Below, piece after piece: positions 48,346 through 57,544 of a stretch of 64,000 nucleotides of DNA; position 1 is the stretch's first letter, and each line of letters opens with the position of its first letter. The DNA is from Cellvibrionaceae bacterium (lineage in GTDB: Bacteria; Pseudomonadota; Gammaproteobacteria; Pseudomonadales; Cellvibrionaceae): assembly GCA_024707385.1 (NCBI GenBank), contig JANPZW010000009.1, positions 62,001 to 126,000 of the forward strand. Reading direction: 5' to 3'. The notes under the pieces were generated by a model. It had not been told where the DNA came from. It searched no databases and saw only the letters and a program-made list of their open reading frames with translations. Position numbers and translations under genes: made by a program.

Positions 48346-49215
48346 TTAAAACTCGACCAGATGTGGCTCCGGGAACTGGGCATCAGCGAGTTTCTGGCGC
48401 AGGTTCAACAATTCAAAATTATCCAGGATCGGGCCGATCACCACTTTATAAAGGCTGCGGGCCGGCTCCTGCCGCACCTGGACGCGAGCGCCAGTGGCGG
48501 CGGAAATCTTGTTGACGAGCGCAGAGGCGCTCTCGTGTTTGCTGAAAGCCCCCAGCTGCAGATAGGTCATAGGAGTGCCGGGAGCGGCGGCTGGAAGAGT
48601 GGCGGCGCCCCCAGTTGCCGGCGGCGGCGTGACCGGCGCCGTCGCGGCGCTGGCAGATGCAACCTGGACCGGTGCCGGCGTATTGGGCGCGACCACCTCT
48701 ACATGCACCTTCGCCGTGCCCTTGTTATGGAAGCCGAGTTTTTTTGCTGCGGCATAGCTCAGATCGATAATGCGTCCATCGTGGAAAGGTCCACGATCGT
48801 TTACCCGCACCACCGCTGTATGGCCGTTTTCGAGATTCGTAACCCGCACGTAACTGGGTATCGCCAGCGTCTTGTGTGCCGCTGTCATGGCGAACATATC
48901 GTAGATTTCGCCATTCGAGGTTTTATTGCCGTGGAATTTCTTGCCGTACCAGGAGGCATAACCAGTCTGGGCAAACCCCTGGGTGTTGAAATTCACATGG
49001 TAGGTTTTACCGAGCACCGTATAGGGCGTTTTGTTGCCGGCGTTGCGAATCAGCTCCTCCCTCGGTATCGCATCCGCAAGATGGGTCACATCCATATCCT
49101 CATCGGGCGCGCCATCCTTGAGCACCACGGTGGTTGAACTGGGCCGCATATGGGTTACACAACCCGCCAGCGGCACCAGTATCGCCATCACAATTATCCA
49201 TTTCAGGCATTTCAT
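48346..49215 (-). CDS. rlpA: Septal ring lipoprotein RlpA with SPOR domain
   Basis: This 289-residue lipoprotein starts at ATG 49215 (GGGGGGCAGG upstream). The lipobox is LAGC (Cys19). The double-psi beta-barrel domain has GYASWYGKKFHGNKTSNGE with conserved RVNDRGPFHDGRIIDLS. A Pro/Ala linker leads to a C-terminal SPOR domain (YLQLGAFSKHESASAL, YKVVIGPI). RlpA is a lytic transglycosylase that cleaves denuded glycan strands at the septum in Pseudomonas. It follows mltB, the usual order; dacA, which normally comes next, is absent. Confidence 0.92.
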   Translation of the reverse strand: MKCLKWIIVMAILVPLAGCVTHMRPSSTTVVLKDGAPDEDMDVTHLADAIPREELIRNAGNKTPYTVLGKTYHVNFNTQGFAQTGYASWYGKKFHGNKTSNGEIYDMFAMTAAHKTLAIPSYVRVTNLENGHTAVVRVNDRGPFHDGRIIDLSYAAAKKLGFHNKGTAKVHVEVVAPNTPAPVQVASASAATAPVTPPPATGGAATLPAAAPGTPMTYLQLGAFSKHESASALVNKISAATGARVQVRQEPARSLYKVVIGPILDNFELLNLRQKLADAQFPEPHLVEF

Positions 49216-49249
49216 CACCTGCCCCCCCAATGACCTGTTTACCTAAGGT

Positions 49250-50266
49250 TTACGACTGCCCGGCTTTCGCTGCACTGTCTTTTGCCGCCTTTGCCTCTCT
49301 GATGGCTTCGCTCAATTGCCAGGCCGCCATGGCGTACAACTGGCTGCGATTGTAGCGGGTGATCACATAAAAATTGTTGAAGCCCAGCCAGTATTCCGGC
49401 CCCTGTTCCTGCTCATAGCTCAGCAGAGTCGCCAGGCGCTCGGCATCCGTGGCAGTCGCAGGCTCTATGCCTTTCTTGCGCAACTGGGCGACGGACTGCT
49501 CGGGGCGGGCCACGGAATTAACCATAGTCTCATCCACCTTGCCGGTCACCTTGGCGGGCACAAAAACCGGCTGGCCGGTCTGCCAGCCATGCGCTTTGAA
49601 ATAGTTGGCAACGCTGGCGATGGCATCCTGCTTATTGGTCCAGATATCCGCCACACCGTCGCCGTCATGATCGCGGGCAAAATGGCGATAGCTGCTGGGG
49701 ATGAACTGACCAAAACCCATCGCCCCCGCGTAGGAGCCCTTCAAGTTGAGCGGATCCTGCTTCTGCTCGCGCGCCAACAGAAACAGCTGTTCGAGTTGGC
49801 CGCGGAAAAAAGTGGCGCGCGGCGGGTAATCAAACCCCAGCGTGGCCAGCGCGTCGATCACCCGGTAGTTCCCCATATGACGGCCGTAGCGGGTCTCGAC
49901 GCCGATGATGGCGACGATGATCGACTCATCGACCCCATAGCGCTCCGATACGTCTTTCAAAGTCGCGGCATTGTCCAGCCAGAATTCCACGCCTTGGTCG
50001 ATGCGGGCCTGATCGAGAAAGATTTTGCGGTACTCATGCCACGGCTTGGTTTTCTCCGCCGGGCGGGCGATAGCGTCGAGGATGGCCTGCTTCTGTTCTG
50101 CCTGAGCCAACTGCGCACGCAGGCTCTTGGCGTCGAAACCGTACTCTTTAACCATGCGATCAATGAATGCCGGCACCTCTGGGTGTTGACTGTAATCCGC
50201 GGCCACTTGACCGGCCCAGGACATGCACATACCCCATACGGCAAAACGCCAGAATCGCAGCTTCAT
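49250..50266 (-). CDS. mltB: Membrane-bound lytic murein transglycosylase B
   Basis: This is 338 residues from ATG 50266; a GTG three codons earlier (50275) overlaps the end of the RodA gene. The signal peptide is Sec-type (FAVWGMCMSWAGQVAADYS); no lipobox is seen, so it may be soluble in the periplasm. The catalytic Glu lies in IIGVETRYGRHMGNYRVIDA. The SLT-B hallmarks LKGSYAGAMGFGQFIPSSYR and DHDGDGVADIWTNKQDAIASVANYF follow. It cuts peptidoglycan glycan strands to 1,6-anhydro products. It is directly downstream of rodA. Confidence 0.92.
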   Translation of the reverse strand: MKLRFWRFAVWGMCMSWAGQVAADYSQHPEVPAFIDRMVKEYGFDAKSLRAQLAQAEQKQAILDAIARPAEKTKPWHEYRKIFLDQARIDQGVEFWLDNAATLKDVSERYGVDESIIVAIIGVETRYGRHMGNYRVIDALATLGFDYPPRATFFRGQLEQLFLLAREQKQDPLNLKGSYAGAMGFGQFIPSSYRHFARDHDGDGVADIWTNKQDAIASVANYFKAHGWQTGQPVFVPAKVTGKVDETMVNSVARPEQSVAQLRKKGIEPATATDAERLATLLSYEQEQGPEYWLGFNNFYVITRYNRSQLYAMAAWQLSEAIREAKAAKDSAAKAGQS

Positions 50267-50275
50267 AATGTTCAC

Positions 50276-51421
50276 TCACACAGTTACACGTTTGCGCTCA
50301 GTGGCGATTGCCATGAGCAGACCAAAACCGAACAACAAAGAAATCAAGGAAGTGCCGCCGAGACTTACCAGCGGCAGCGGCACGCCAACAATCGGCAGCA
50401 GCCCGGAGACCATGCCGATGTTGACGAAGACGTAGACCATAAAGGTCAAGCTGATACTACCGGCGAGAATCCGGCTGAAAGTGCTCTGCGCCGTAGCGGC
50501 GATCCATAGGCCGCGGCTGATGAGAAAGAAATATCCCGCCATCAGCACCAGCACACCGATCATGCCGAACTCCTCCGCCAGCACCGCAATGATGAAATCG
50601 GTATGGCTTTCCGGCAGGAAATCGAGCTGGGACTGAGTGCCCTTCATCCAGCCTTTGCCCTCCCAACCGCCCGAGCCTATGGCGGTTTTCGACTGAATGA
50701 TGTTCCAGCCGGCCCCGAGTTTATCCACCTCGGGATCGAGCAGGGTCAGCACCCGCCGCTTCTGATAGTCGTGCATGACGAAATGCCACATCGGCCAAAT
50801 CGCCGCCGCAATCACGATCACCGTGCCTATGATGTACCGCCAGGGAAGGCCGGCGAGAAAGAGGCCGATCAGGCCGCAGGCGGTAACGAGAATCGCCGTT
50901 CCCAGATCGGGCTGCTTCACGATCAAGGCAGCGGGTAGCAGAATCAGACCGAGCGCGATCAGCACATGAATAAACCGCGGCGGCAGTATGCGCGCGGAGA
51001 AAAAGGCGGCAATCGTGATGGGAACCGCCAGTTTGACAATTTCCGACGGCTGAAAACGGATAAAGCCGAGACTCAGCCAGCGCTGCGCGCCCTTCGCCCC
51101 CACTCCGATCACCAGCACCAGCACCAGCAGCACAACTCCCAAGAGATAAAACCAGAAGGAAAAGCGCTCGATAAACATCAGGTTGATCTGCGCTGCCGCA
51201 AGCATGGCGATGTAGCCCAGCGCGAAAAAAATCAGCTGGCGTTTGACCATAAACTGGCTGTGGCCGCTCGCACTGTAGAGGACCACGAGGCCATAGGCGG
51301 AAATAAACAGGAGCGCGAGCAACAACAGCGGATCCAGGTGAATCAGTCGCCAGATGCTGGTGGCGCTTTTGAAATGATGTCCGGAATCCGGCAGCCGCCG
51401 GACAAAATCCTGTCCCTTCAT
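50276..51421 (-). CDS. mrdB: Rod shape-determining protein RodA
   Basis: This 381-residue SEDS-family peptidoglycan polymerase has ten membrane helices. GWNIIQSKTAIGSGGWEGKGW and LPESHTDFIIAVLAEEFG are SEDS signatures, the second carrying the catalytic-region Glu/Asp. The C-terminus is PLPLVSLGGTSLISLLFGFG. The ATG 51421 start overlaps the stop of the 43-codon repeat frame (ATGA), which in turn overlaps the PBP2 stop. AGG within that frame lies 4-5 bases before the ATG. It forms a complex with PBP2 for cell-wall elongation. Confidence 0.95.
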   Translation of the reverse strand: MKGQDFVRRLPDSGHHFKSATSIWRLIHLDPLLLLALLFISAYGLVVLYSASGHSQFMVKRQLIFFALGYIAMLAAAQINLMFIERFSFWFYLLGVVLLVLVLVIGVGAKGAQRWLSLGFIRFQPSEIVKLAVPITIAAFFSARILPPRFIHVLIALGLILLPAALIVKQPDLGTAILVTACGLIGLFLAGLPWRYIIGTVIVIAAAIWPMWHFVMHDYQKRRVLTLLDPEVDKLGAGWNIIQSKTAIGSGGWEGKGWMKGTQSQLDFLPESHTDFIIAVLAEEFGMIGVLVLMAGYFFLISRGLWIAATAQSTFSRILAGSISLTFMVYVFVNIGMVSGLLPIVGVPLPLVSLGGTSLISLLFGFGLLMAIATERKRVTV

Positions 51422-51549
51422 GCAACCTGCCTTTTTGGAATCATTGTGGCTGCGACGCGAATCATTGTGGCTCCGACGTAAATCACAGTGGCTCCGACGT
51501 AAATCACGGTGGCTTCGACGTAAATCACAGTGCCTCCGGCGTGAATCAT
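51418..51549 (-). CDS. Candidate 43-residue heptapeptide-repeat ORF coupling mrdA and mrdB
   Basis: The frame from ATG 51549 to TGA 51418 is open for 43 codons. It starts inside the PBP2 stop (ATGA overlap at 51546-51549) and stops inside the RodA start (ATGA overlap at 51418-51421). GGGG lies about 8 bases before its ATG. It is made of five 21-bp repeats and so repeats a seven-residue unit, VIYVGAT with variants such as VIYVEAT and MIRVAAT, ending MIPKRQVA. The product would be short, hydrophobic and beta-rich. It may be translated only to carry ribosomes from mrdA to mrdB, or the frame may be a side effect of a 21-bp repeat (21 is divisible by 3). No known family. Confidence 0.4.
   Translation of the reverse strand: MIHAGGTVIYVEATVIYVGATVIYVGATMIRVAATMIPKRQVA
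51439..51543. repeat. Five tandem 21-bp repeats between mrdA and mrdB
   Basis: Five adjacent units begin at 51439, 51460, 51481, 51502 and 51523, each of the form AATCA-YNGTGGCTCCGACGT plus one base. They differ at a few positions, the middle three being most alike. The unit core GTGGCTCCGACGTAAATCAC resembles the arms of dispersed GGAGCGACGTAAGTCGC-type repeats in other gammaproteobacteria. Confidence 0.9.
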
Positions 51550-53453
51550 GGTGAAAGCCCCAGCAGGGCCTCCTGCTCGCGCTCGGCCTGGCGTTCCGCC
51601 TCGCGGGTAAACCAGATATCGAAGACTTTGCGCGCCACGGGGGATGCGGTACTGGAGCCGTGCTCGCCGTTCTCCACCACCACCGCTATCGCCACCTGAG
51701 GTTTTTCCACCGGCGCAAAGGCGATGTACAAGGCGTGGTCGCGGTTGCGCTCATGGATCTTGTCGCGATCGTAGACCGCATCCTGGGCAATCCCGATCAC
51801 CTGCGCGGTCCCGGTTTTACCCGCCATGCGGAAATTGGCATCTTTGCCGCTGATCTTGGCCGTGCCGCGCGGGCTGTGCACCACCGCCTCCATAGCAGCC
51901 GTGACATAGTCCCAATTCTCTTCGCGAGCCTTAAATGTGATACGTGGCGGTGTCAGCGTCTTTTCCTCACCGACAAATTCAACGACCCGCGGCTCATGCA
52001 TGACGCCTCTGGCGGCAAGCCCCGCCGCGAGCACACCAAGTTGCATGGGTGTGGCGAGTACGTCGCCCTGCCCGATGCTCATATTGAGACTGTCGCCGGG
52101 AAACCAGGACATGCCCCGCACCGCTTTTTTCCAGATCCGCGATGGCCAGATTCCGGCGCGCTCGCTGGGAATATCCACGCCGGTGCGCTCACCCAGACCA
52201 AAGGCCGCGCCCAGTGGGTGCATGCGATCAACGCCCATACGCACTGACAGGTCATAGAAGTAGGTATCGCAGGATTCCACGATCGCCTGGTGCAGATCCA
52301 CCTGGTTGCCATGGCCGTACTTTTTCCAATCCCGATAGCGGCGATCGCTGTTTTCCAGGCGGTAAAAACCGGGGTCACGGATGCGCCACTGGGGCGTGAC
52401 CACGCCAGTTTCGAGACCGCCAACGCCGAACATCGGTTTCAAGACGGACCCCGGCGGATATTGGCCCTGAATGGTGCGATTGAGCAGCGGCAGATCCGGC
52501 GACTCGTTGAGCTCTTTGTAATTCTGATAGCTGATTCCAGTCACAAACAGGTTGGGGTCGAAGCTGGGTGTACTCACCAAAGCCAGGACTCCACCGGTGG
52601 CCACTTCGATCGCCACCACCGCCCCGCGCTGCCCTTCCAGAGCTTCGGCGGCCGCTTTCTGCAGTTCTATGTCCAGATACAGATGCAGGTCCTTGCCCGG
52701 TGACGGGTCGATGCGCTCGAGGGTGCGCAGCACACGGCCGTGGGCATTGACCTCAACATGTTGCGAGCCGACCTCGCCCAGCAATTCGGACTCGTAATAT
52801 TTTTCCACGCCGATTTTGCCGATGGTGTGAGTGCCGCTGTAACGCTGATAGGTGAGGTCGTCAAAACTGCTGAGCTCGCGCTCATTGATGCGCCCGACAT
52901 AGCCGATGGTATGGGCAAAGAGTTCGCCGTGCGGGTAATAGCGCACCAGCTGCGCCTCCACTTCCACGCCTTCCAGGGCATATTCATTAACCGCGATGTG
53001 GGCGATTTCATTTTCCGTGAGGTGGTAGCGCAGAGGTACGGATTCGTATGGGCGGCGGCGCTGCTTCAGACCTTTGTAGAAGTTCGACAGATCGTCCTCG
53101 CCCACGTCCACCAGTTCCGCGAGCACTTTTAATGTCTGCTCCAAATTCGGCGTGCGCTCCTTGACGATCGACAAGGTATAACTCGGACGATTTTCCGCCA
53201 GCAACACACCGTTGCGATCAAATATCAAACCGCGATTGGGCGGCACGGGCTGCACCTGGATGCGATTGCTTTCCGCGCGGGTGATGTAATCCTGATAATT
53301 CACGATCTGCAAATTGTAGAAACGGAACATCAGCACAGCGAACAGCAATGCCACGACAGCGAACCCGACCGTGATACGCGAACACACCAAACGGGCTTCC
53401 GACTTGATGTCTTTCAGGTGTCGATGATCGTTATCGATATCGGAGAACGGCAT
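51546..53453 (-). CDS. mrdA: Penicillin-binding protein 2
   Basis: This 635-residue elongasome transpeptidase has an N-terminal membrane anchor (ITVGFAVVALLFAVLMFRFYNLQ), then a pedestal domain with RGLIFDRNGVLLAENRPSY. The active-site triad is SxxK at Ser336-Val-Leu-Lys339 (PPGSVLKPM), SxN-like SCD in VESCDTYFYD and KTG at 546-548 (AGKTGTAQV). Length matches E. coli PBP2 (633). It forms the elongation enzyme with RodA, encoded downstream after the repeat frame. The end EREQEALLGLSP is polar. Confidence 0.96.
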   Translation of the reverse strand: MPFSDIDNDHRHLKDIKSEARLVCSRITVGFAVVALLFAVLMFRFYNLQIVNYQDYITRAESNRIQVQPVPPNRGLIFDRNGVLLAENRPSYTLSIVKERTPNLEQTLKVLAELVDVGEDDLSNFYKGLKQRRRPYESVPLRYHLTENEIAHIAVNEYALEGVEVEAQLVRYYPHGELFAHTIGYVGRINERELSSFDDLTYQRYSGTHTIGKIGVEKYYESELLGEVGSQHVEVNAHGRVLRTLERIDPSPGKDLHLYLDIELQKAAAEALEGQRGAVVAIEVATGGVLALVSTPSFDPNLFVTGISYQNYKELNESPDLPLLNRTIQGQYPPGSVLKPMFGVGGLETGVVTPQWRIRDPGFYRLENSDRRYRDWKKYGHGNQVDLHQAIVESCDTYFYDLSVRMGVDRMHPLGAAFGLGERTGVDIPSERAGIWPSRIWKKAVRGMSWFPGDSLNMSIGQGDVLATPMQLGVLAAGLAARGVMHEPRVVEFVGEEKTLTPPRITFKAREENWDYVTAAMEAVVHSPRGTAKISGKDANFRMAGKTGTAQVIGIAQDAVYDRDKIHERNRDHALYIAFAPVEKPQVAIAVVVENGEHGSSTASPVARKVFDIWFTREAERQAEREQEALLGLSP

Positions 53454-53539
53454 ATTTCACAGCAAACATAAATTACAAAGTGAGCGGATCTTTCCTGCGC
53501 GGAAAAATAGCGATTTCTAAGTATTGATCAGTAATTCAA

Positions 53540-53660
53540 TTTCAGCGCGATAAGCGCGGGCGAGTATGCCGGTTAAGCGCGCCGGAATAAACCCGCTCCC
53601 ACTGATCGCGGAAAAATAAATCAGACACAGCGAACCGCGCGAACGTTCCCACTGAAGCAC
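53540..53660 (-). repeat. REP-like doublet in the rlmH-mrdA intergenic region
   Basis: On the minus strand two short elements start with similar heads: CAGTGGGAGCGGGTTTATTC (near 53604) and CAGTGGGAACGTTCGCGCGG (near 53655), each followed by GC-rich dyads (GCGCGCTTAACCGGC; GCGATAAGCGCGGG). This is the usual look of REP/BIME elements in Pseudomonas-like genomes. The 261-bp gap has no gene. Confidence 0.5.
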
Positions 53661-53714
53661 TATATCGATCAATTACTGAATGCGCTTGCGGGAAAAGGCA
53701 GAAAAAAGACGTTT

Positions 53715-54182
53715 TTATTTGTGATAGGGATGATTCTGCAAAATGGTCCAGGCGCGATAGAGCTGCTCGATCAGAACAATTCGAACCACCGGATGGGGCA
53801 GAGTGAGATTTGAGAGCGACCAGCGAGCGTCAGCGCGGGCGAGGCACTGCGAACTGAAACCGTCGGGCCCGCCAATGACAAAAGACAAATTGCGCCCGTC
53901 CATGCGCCACTGCGCCAGCTGCCCTGCAAGCTGCTCCGTACTCCAGGGCTTGCCCTGCACATCCAGGGCGACCATCGTCGATGCAGCCGGCACCGCTTGC
54001 AAAATTGCCTCGCCCTCCTGCCGCATCGCCTCTGCCACGCTGCCATTTTTGCCGCGGTTGCCGAGGGAAATTTCCAGCAGTTGGGGCGCCAGCTCTTTGG
54101 GCAGACGCTTGGCGTATTCGTTGTAACCGGATTGCACCCAGGAAGGCATCCGCGTCCCCACCGCAATCAACTGCACTTTCAT
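53715..54182 (-). CDS. rlmH: 23S rRNA pseudouridine-1915 N3-methyltransferase RlmH
   Basis: This 155-residue SPOUT-class methyltransferase modifies pseudouridine 1915 in helix 69. [23 protein letters not shown] at the start, then [32 protein letters not shown] (SAM-binding knot) and the invariant C-terminal NHPYHK. It lies 21 bp after rsfS in the usual order. Confidence 0.96.
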   Translation of the reverse strand: MKVQLIAVGTRMPSWVQSGYNEYAKRLPKELAPQLLEISLGNRGKNGSVAEAMRQEGEAILQAVPAASTMVALDVQGKPWSTEQLAGQLAQWRMDGRNLSFVIGGPDGFSSQCLARADARWSLSNLTLPHPVVRIVLIEQLYRAWTILQNHPYHK

Positions 54183-54203
54183 CGCAGAGTCACTCGCGCC
54201 GGT

Positions 54204-54554
54204 TTACCGGGGGCGTTCTTCGGCGCGATGCGCCGGCACTTTCGACCAGAGTTTTTCCAATTCGTAAAAATCGCGTGTCGCCTGCAGCATGACATGTACA
54301 ACGGTATCGCCGTAATCCACCAACACCCATTCACCTACGTCGAGCCCTTCAACACCGATAGGCTTGTACCCAGCGGTTTTCAATTCTTCAATCACGTTGT
54401 TGGCGAGGGATTTCACATGGCGATTGGAAGTGCCATTCACGATGATCAGGTGGTCCATCACGTCTGTGAGCTGGGTGACATTCAACTCGACAATTTTCTG
54501 TCCCTTGAGATCTTCCAGGGCTTCGGTAATTAATTTATTCAATTCAGCAGTCAT
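54204..54554 (-). CDS. rsfS: Ribosomal silencing factor RsfS
   Basis: This 116-residue protein binds L14 and blocks subunit joining under starvation. ALEDLKGQKIVELNVTQLTD, DHLIIVNGTSNRHVKSLA, GYKPIGVEGLDVGEWVLVDYGD and VHVMLQATRDFYELEKLW match the DUF143/Iojap family. It lies between nadD and rlmH with short gaps. Confidence 0.95.
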   Translation of the reverse strand: MTAELNKLITEALEDLKGQKIVELNVTQLTDVMDHLIIVNGTSNRHVKSLANNVIEELKTAGYKPIGVEGLDVGEWVLVDYGDTVVHVMLQATRDFYELEKLWSKVPAHRAEERPR

Positions 54555-54570
54555 AAATTAGGTTCAATCA

Positions 54571-55219
54571 TTAAGTGGATAAATAAAGTTGCTGGGAGCG
54601 GATGTAAGCGCAGACCGGCTCCGGGACCAGGTATTTGCCCGGCACACCCAAGGCCAGTTGTTGCCGCAGCGAGCTGGATGACACGGATACGGGAGAAGTT
54701 TCGAGAAACGCCACGCCGCCCCGCGCGCCAAACTGCTCAGCCGCGCATTCCCGCTGGCTCAACCATTGCGCAATCTCGCCGGACACCGGCTTTTGCCAGC
54801 CCGGCCGGTTGATCACCAGCAGGTTGGCGAGGTCCGTCAATTCACGCCAGCGATGCCATGAATTCAGGTTGGCCAGGCTATCCATGCCGATTACCCACAC
54901 GAGCACGCCGTAGGGATCGCGGCTGCGCAAATAGTGCAGGGTGTCGAAGGTGTAGGAGAGCCCAGCCCGCTCCAATTCGCAAAGGTCGAGGCGGAAAACC
55001 CCCTCTCCCGCGACCGTCGTGTTGAGATCTTCAATCGCCAATCGCAGCATGGCCAAACGATGTGCGACGGCAATGCCCGGAGCCTCCTTGTGGGGGATCC
55101 GCGCAGGGGACAAAAACCACCTCGGCGCCGGTGTGCAGATGACACTCCAGCGCGAGGCGGGTATGACCTATGTGGACAGGATTGAAAGTGCCGCCCAGAT
55201 AGAGGGTGCGGTTGGCCAT
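54571..55219 (-). CDS. nadD: Nicotinate-nucleotide adenylyltransferase (frame broken at G5 run)
   Basis: The enzyme adenylylates nicotinate mononucleotide in NAD synthesis. From ATG 55219 the frame starts [23 protein letters not shown], the nucleotidyltransferase GGTFxPxHxGH motif. It is lost in the run at 55092-55096 (ADPPQGG instead of ADPHKE). One base fewer joins it to HKEAPGIAVAHRLAMLRLA, then LVWVIGMDSLANLNSWHRW and the SSSxLRQ motif SVSSSSLRQQLALG, giving 215 residues. The ATG shares its A with the proA stop (TGATG). Confidence 0.88.
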
Positions 55220-56473
55220 CACTGGCGAATGTGCCCGTCGCCAAGTACTACCCATTTCTGCGACGTCAGCCCCTCAAGGCCGACCGGACCGCGGGCGTGG
55301 ATTTTGTCGGTGGAAATGCCGATCTCAGCACCCAGGCCGTATTCAAAACCATCGGCAAACCGGGTGGAGGCGTTGATCATGACGGAAGCGGAATCCACCG
55401 CTGTCAGAAAACGTCTTGCCAGGGTGTAGTTCTCCGTGACTATGGCGTCCGTGTGCTGCGAGCTATAGCGATTGATATGCTCGATGGCCTCATCGATACC
55501 CGCCACCAATTTGACGGCCAGAATCGGTGCGAGATACTCCGCCTGCCAATCCCCCTCCGTCGCCACTTTGGCGTCCGGCAGCAGCGCGCGGGTTTTGTCG
55601 CAGCCGCGCAGCTCGACTCCCTTGGCTCCGTATGCCTCGGCCAAACGTGGCAAAATACGGCTGGCGACCGATTCAGCCACCAGCAGCGTTTCCATCGCAT
55701 TGCAGACACCGTAACGGTGGGTCTTGGCATTCATGGAGATACGGAACGCCTTCTCTAGATCCGCTTCGCCATCGATGTAAACGTGGCAGATACCGTCCAG
55801 ATGCTTGATCACCGGCACTTTGGCTTCCTGGCTGATGCGTTCGATCAGGCTGCGGCCGCCGCGCGGCACTATCACGTCCACGAATTGCGGCATGGTGATC
55901 AGAGCTCCCACCGCCGCGCGATCGGTCGTCTCCACCACCTGCACCGCCGCCTCAGGCAAACCCGCCTCGCGCAGGCTGCAGCTACACATTGGGCGATAGC
56001 GCGATTGGAGGCGATAGATTCGCTGCCGCCGCGCAGAATCGCGGCGTTGCCGGACTTCAGACACAGACTGGCGGCGTCCACCGTCACATTGGGCCGCGAC
56101 TCATAAATAATGCCTACAACGCCGAGAGGAACGCGCATCTTGCCCACTTGGATGCCGGAGGGGCGGTATTTCAGGTCGGTGATTTCACCGCACGGGTCCG
56201 CCAATGCCGCCACTTCGCGGATGCCTTCGATCATGGCGTCTATCCGCGCCGGGGTGAGTTCCAGGCGATCAAGCAGCGCCGCATCCAAGCCTCTTTCGCG
56301 GCCATTGGTCATATCGATGCAATTGGCTTCCACCAACTGCTCGCGGGATTGGTGCAATTGGTTGGCGATGGCGAGCAGCGCAGCGTTTTTACTGGCGGTA
56401 CTGGCAACAACCAGTTGCCGGGAGGCGGCCCGGCCTGTTGCCCGAGTCGATTCATGTAGTCCTGAACGTTCAT
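55219..56473 (-). CDS. proA: Gamma-glutamyl phosphate reductase (two frame breaks)
   Basis: The second enzyme of proline synthesis reduces glutamyl-5-phosphate to the semialdehyde with NADPH. From ATG 56473 [14 protein letters not shown] is lost at about 56429-56435; one more C joins [16 protein letters not shown] second break at about 55966-55973 ([10 protein letters not shown] instead of [15 protein letters not shown]) also needs one extra C. The restored length is 418 residues, as in E. coli ProA (417). [27 protein letters not shown] [11 protein letters not shown], the catalytic Cys in [12 protein letters not shown] and [21 protein letters not shown] are all present. Both missing bases are in GC-rich sequence. 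Confidence 0.88.
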
Positions 56474-56555
56474 GAGATGGGAGGGGTACCTGGTGCGACA
56501 AGAGAAGCCGCGCATTATAACAGGCACCCTCAGAGCGTGTTAGATCAAAAATTGC

Positions 56556-57542
56556 TCAAGGTTGGAGCTGGGATTGGGCCGCAAAATACGATCGCGAATA
56601 GGCGACCCTTTCCACGATGGGATATTTTTCCGGCTTTTTGATGGTTTCCACCCGGCGCAGACGCGGCAGGAGCCCGGCGTCGTTGGCCACCTGAATCGAG
56701 AGCCCCGGCCGCGCGTTTAGCTCCAGCAAGAGCGGACCGCGGTGTTTGTCCAACACCAGATCGACCCCGAGATAACCGAGCCCGGTCATGTCGTAACAGG
56801 CGCAGGCCAGCTCCAGCATGGCGATCCACTGCGGCACCACCAGATCGCCGAGGGATTGTTTGGTATCCGGGTGATGGCTGACCGGCCGACCGCTTTGCAC
56901 CGCGCGCACCGCCCGGCCGGTATCCATGGAAATCCCAACCCCCACAGCCCCCTGGTGCAGATTGGCCTTGCCCTTGGAAGACGCACACGACAGCCGCATC
57001 ATCGACATCACGGGAAAGCCGCGGAAAACAATAACCCGCAGGTCGGGCACACCTTCGTGGGTAAATTGCAGAAACGCGTCATCCACCTTGATCAGGGACT
57101 CAATCAGGGCGAAGTCGGTTTTTCCGCCGAGGGAGAACAGTCCGGCGAGTATGTTGGAGATATGCCGCTCGATATCGGGCAACGCAATGGCCTGGCCATT
57201 GGTCTTGTAATACAAGCCATCGACTACGCGGTCGATCACCAGAATGCCCTTGCCGCCGGACCCTTTGGCCGGCTTGATGCAAAACCCCGGAACACCGTTG
57301 GTGATCCGTGCGATCTTGGGCACATCGTGCTGATTGTCGATCACACCGATCAGATCCGGCACATTCACACCGTGCTCGATGGCGAGATGCTTGGTCTTCA
57401 GCTTATCGTCCACCAACGGGTACAAAGACCGCGGGTTGTAACGGGAGATATAGCGGATGTTCCGGCAGTTCATCCCCATAATGCCCTTGGCCGCCAGACG
57501 CCCGTATCGGGTGTGCTCACGCCAATACTGCAACAGGTTCAT
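56556..57542 (-). CDS. ATP-grasp alpha-L-glutamate ligase-like protein (RimK-related)
   Basis: This 328-residue ATP-grasp protein belongs to the group called alpha-L-glutamate ligase-related. KGIMGMNCRNIRYISRYNPR starts the protein; CIKPAKGSGGKGILVI is the ATP-binding loop, and GYLGVDLVLDKHRGPLLLELNARPGLSIQVAN holds the metal-binding Glu/Asn (shown here as GPLLLELNARPGLS). The protein should form an amide bond between an amino acid and a target that is unknown. It is the last gene of a three-gene minus-strand operon, 2 bp after the transglutaminase-like gene. Confidence 0.85.
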   Translation of the reverse strand: MNLLQYWREHTRYGRLAAKGIMGMNCRNIRYISRYNPRSLYPLVDDKLKTKHLAIEHGVNVPDLIGVIDNQHDVPKIARITNGVPGFCIKPAKGSGGKGILVIDRVVDGLYYKTNGQAIALPDIERHISNILAGLFSLGGKTDFALIESLIKVDDAFLQFTHEGVPDLRVIVFRGFPVMSMMRLSCASSKGKANLHQGAVGVGISMDTGRAVRAVQSGRPVSHHPDTKQSLGDLVVPQWIAMLELACACYDMTGLGYLGVDLVLDKHRGPLLLELNARPGLSIQVANDAGLLPRLRRVETIKKPEKYPIVERVAYSRSYFAAQSQLQP

Positions 57543-57544
57543 GC

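Noticed and set aside
51439..51543. CRISPR array
   Set aside because: The 21-bp units are directly adjacent with no spacers and there are no cas genes nearby.
55219..56064. Short, separately starting ProA-like gene of 281 codons
   Set aside because: Its first 25 codons are not ProA-like; the true N-terminus lies upstream in other frames and a single missing base explains the break.
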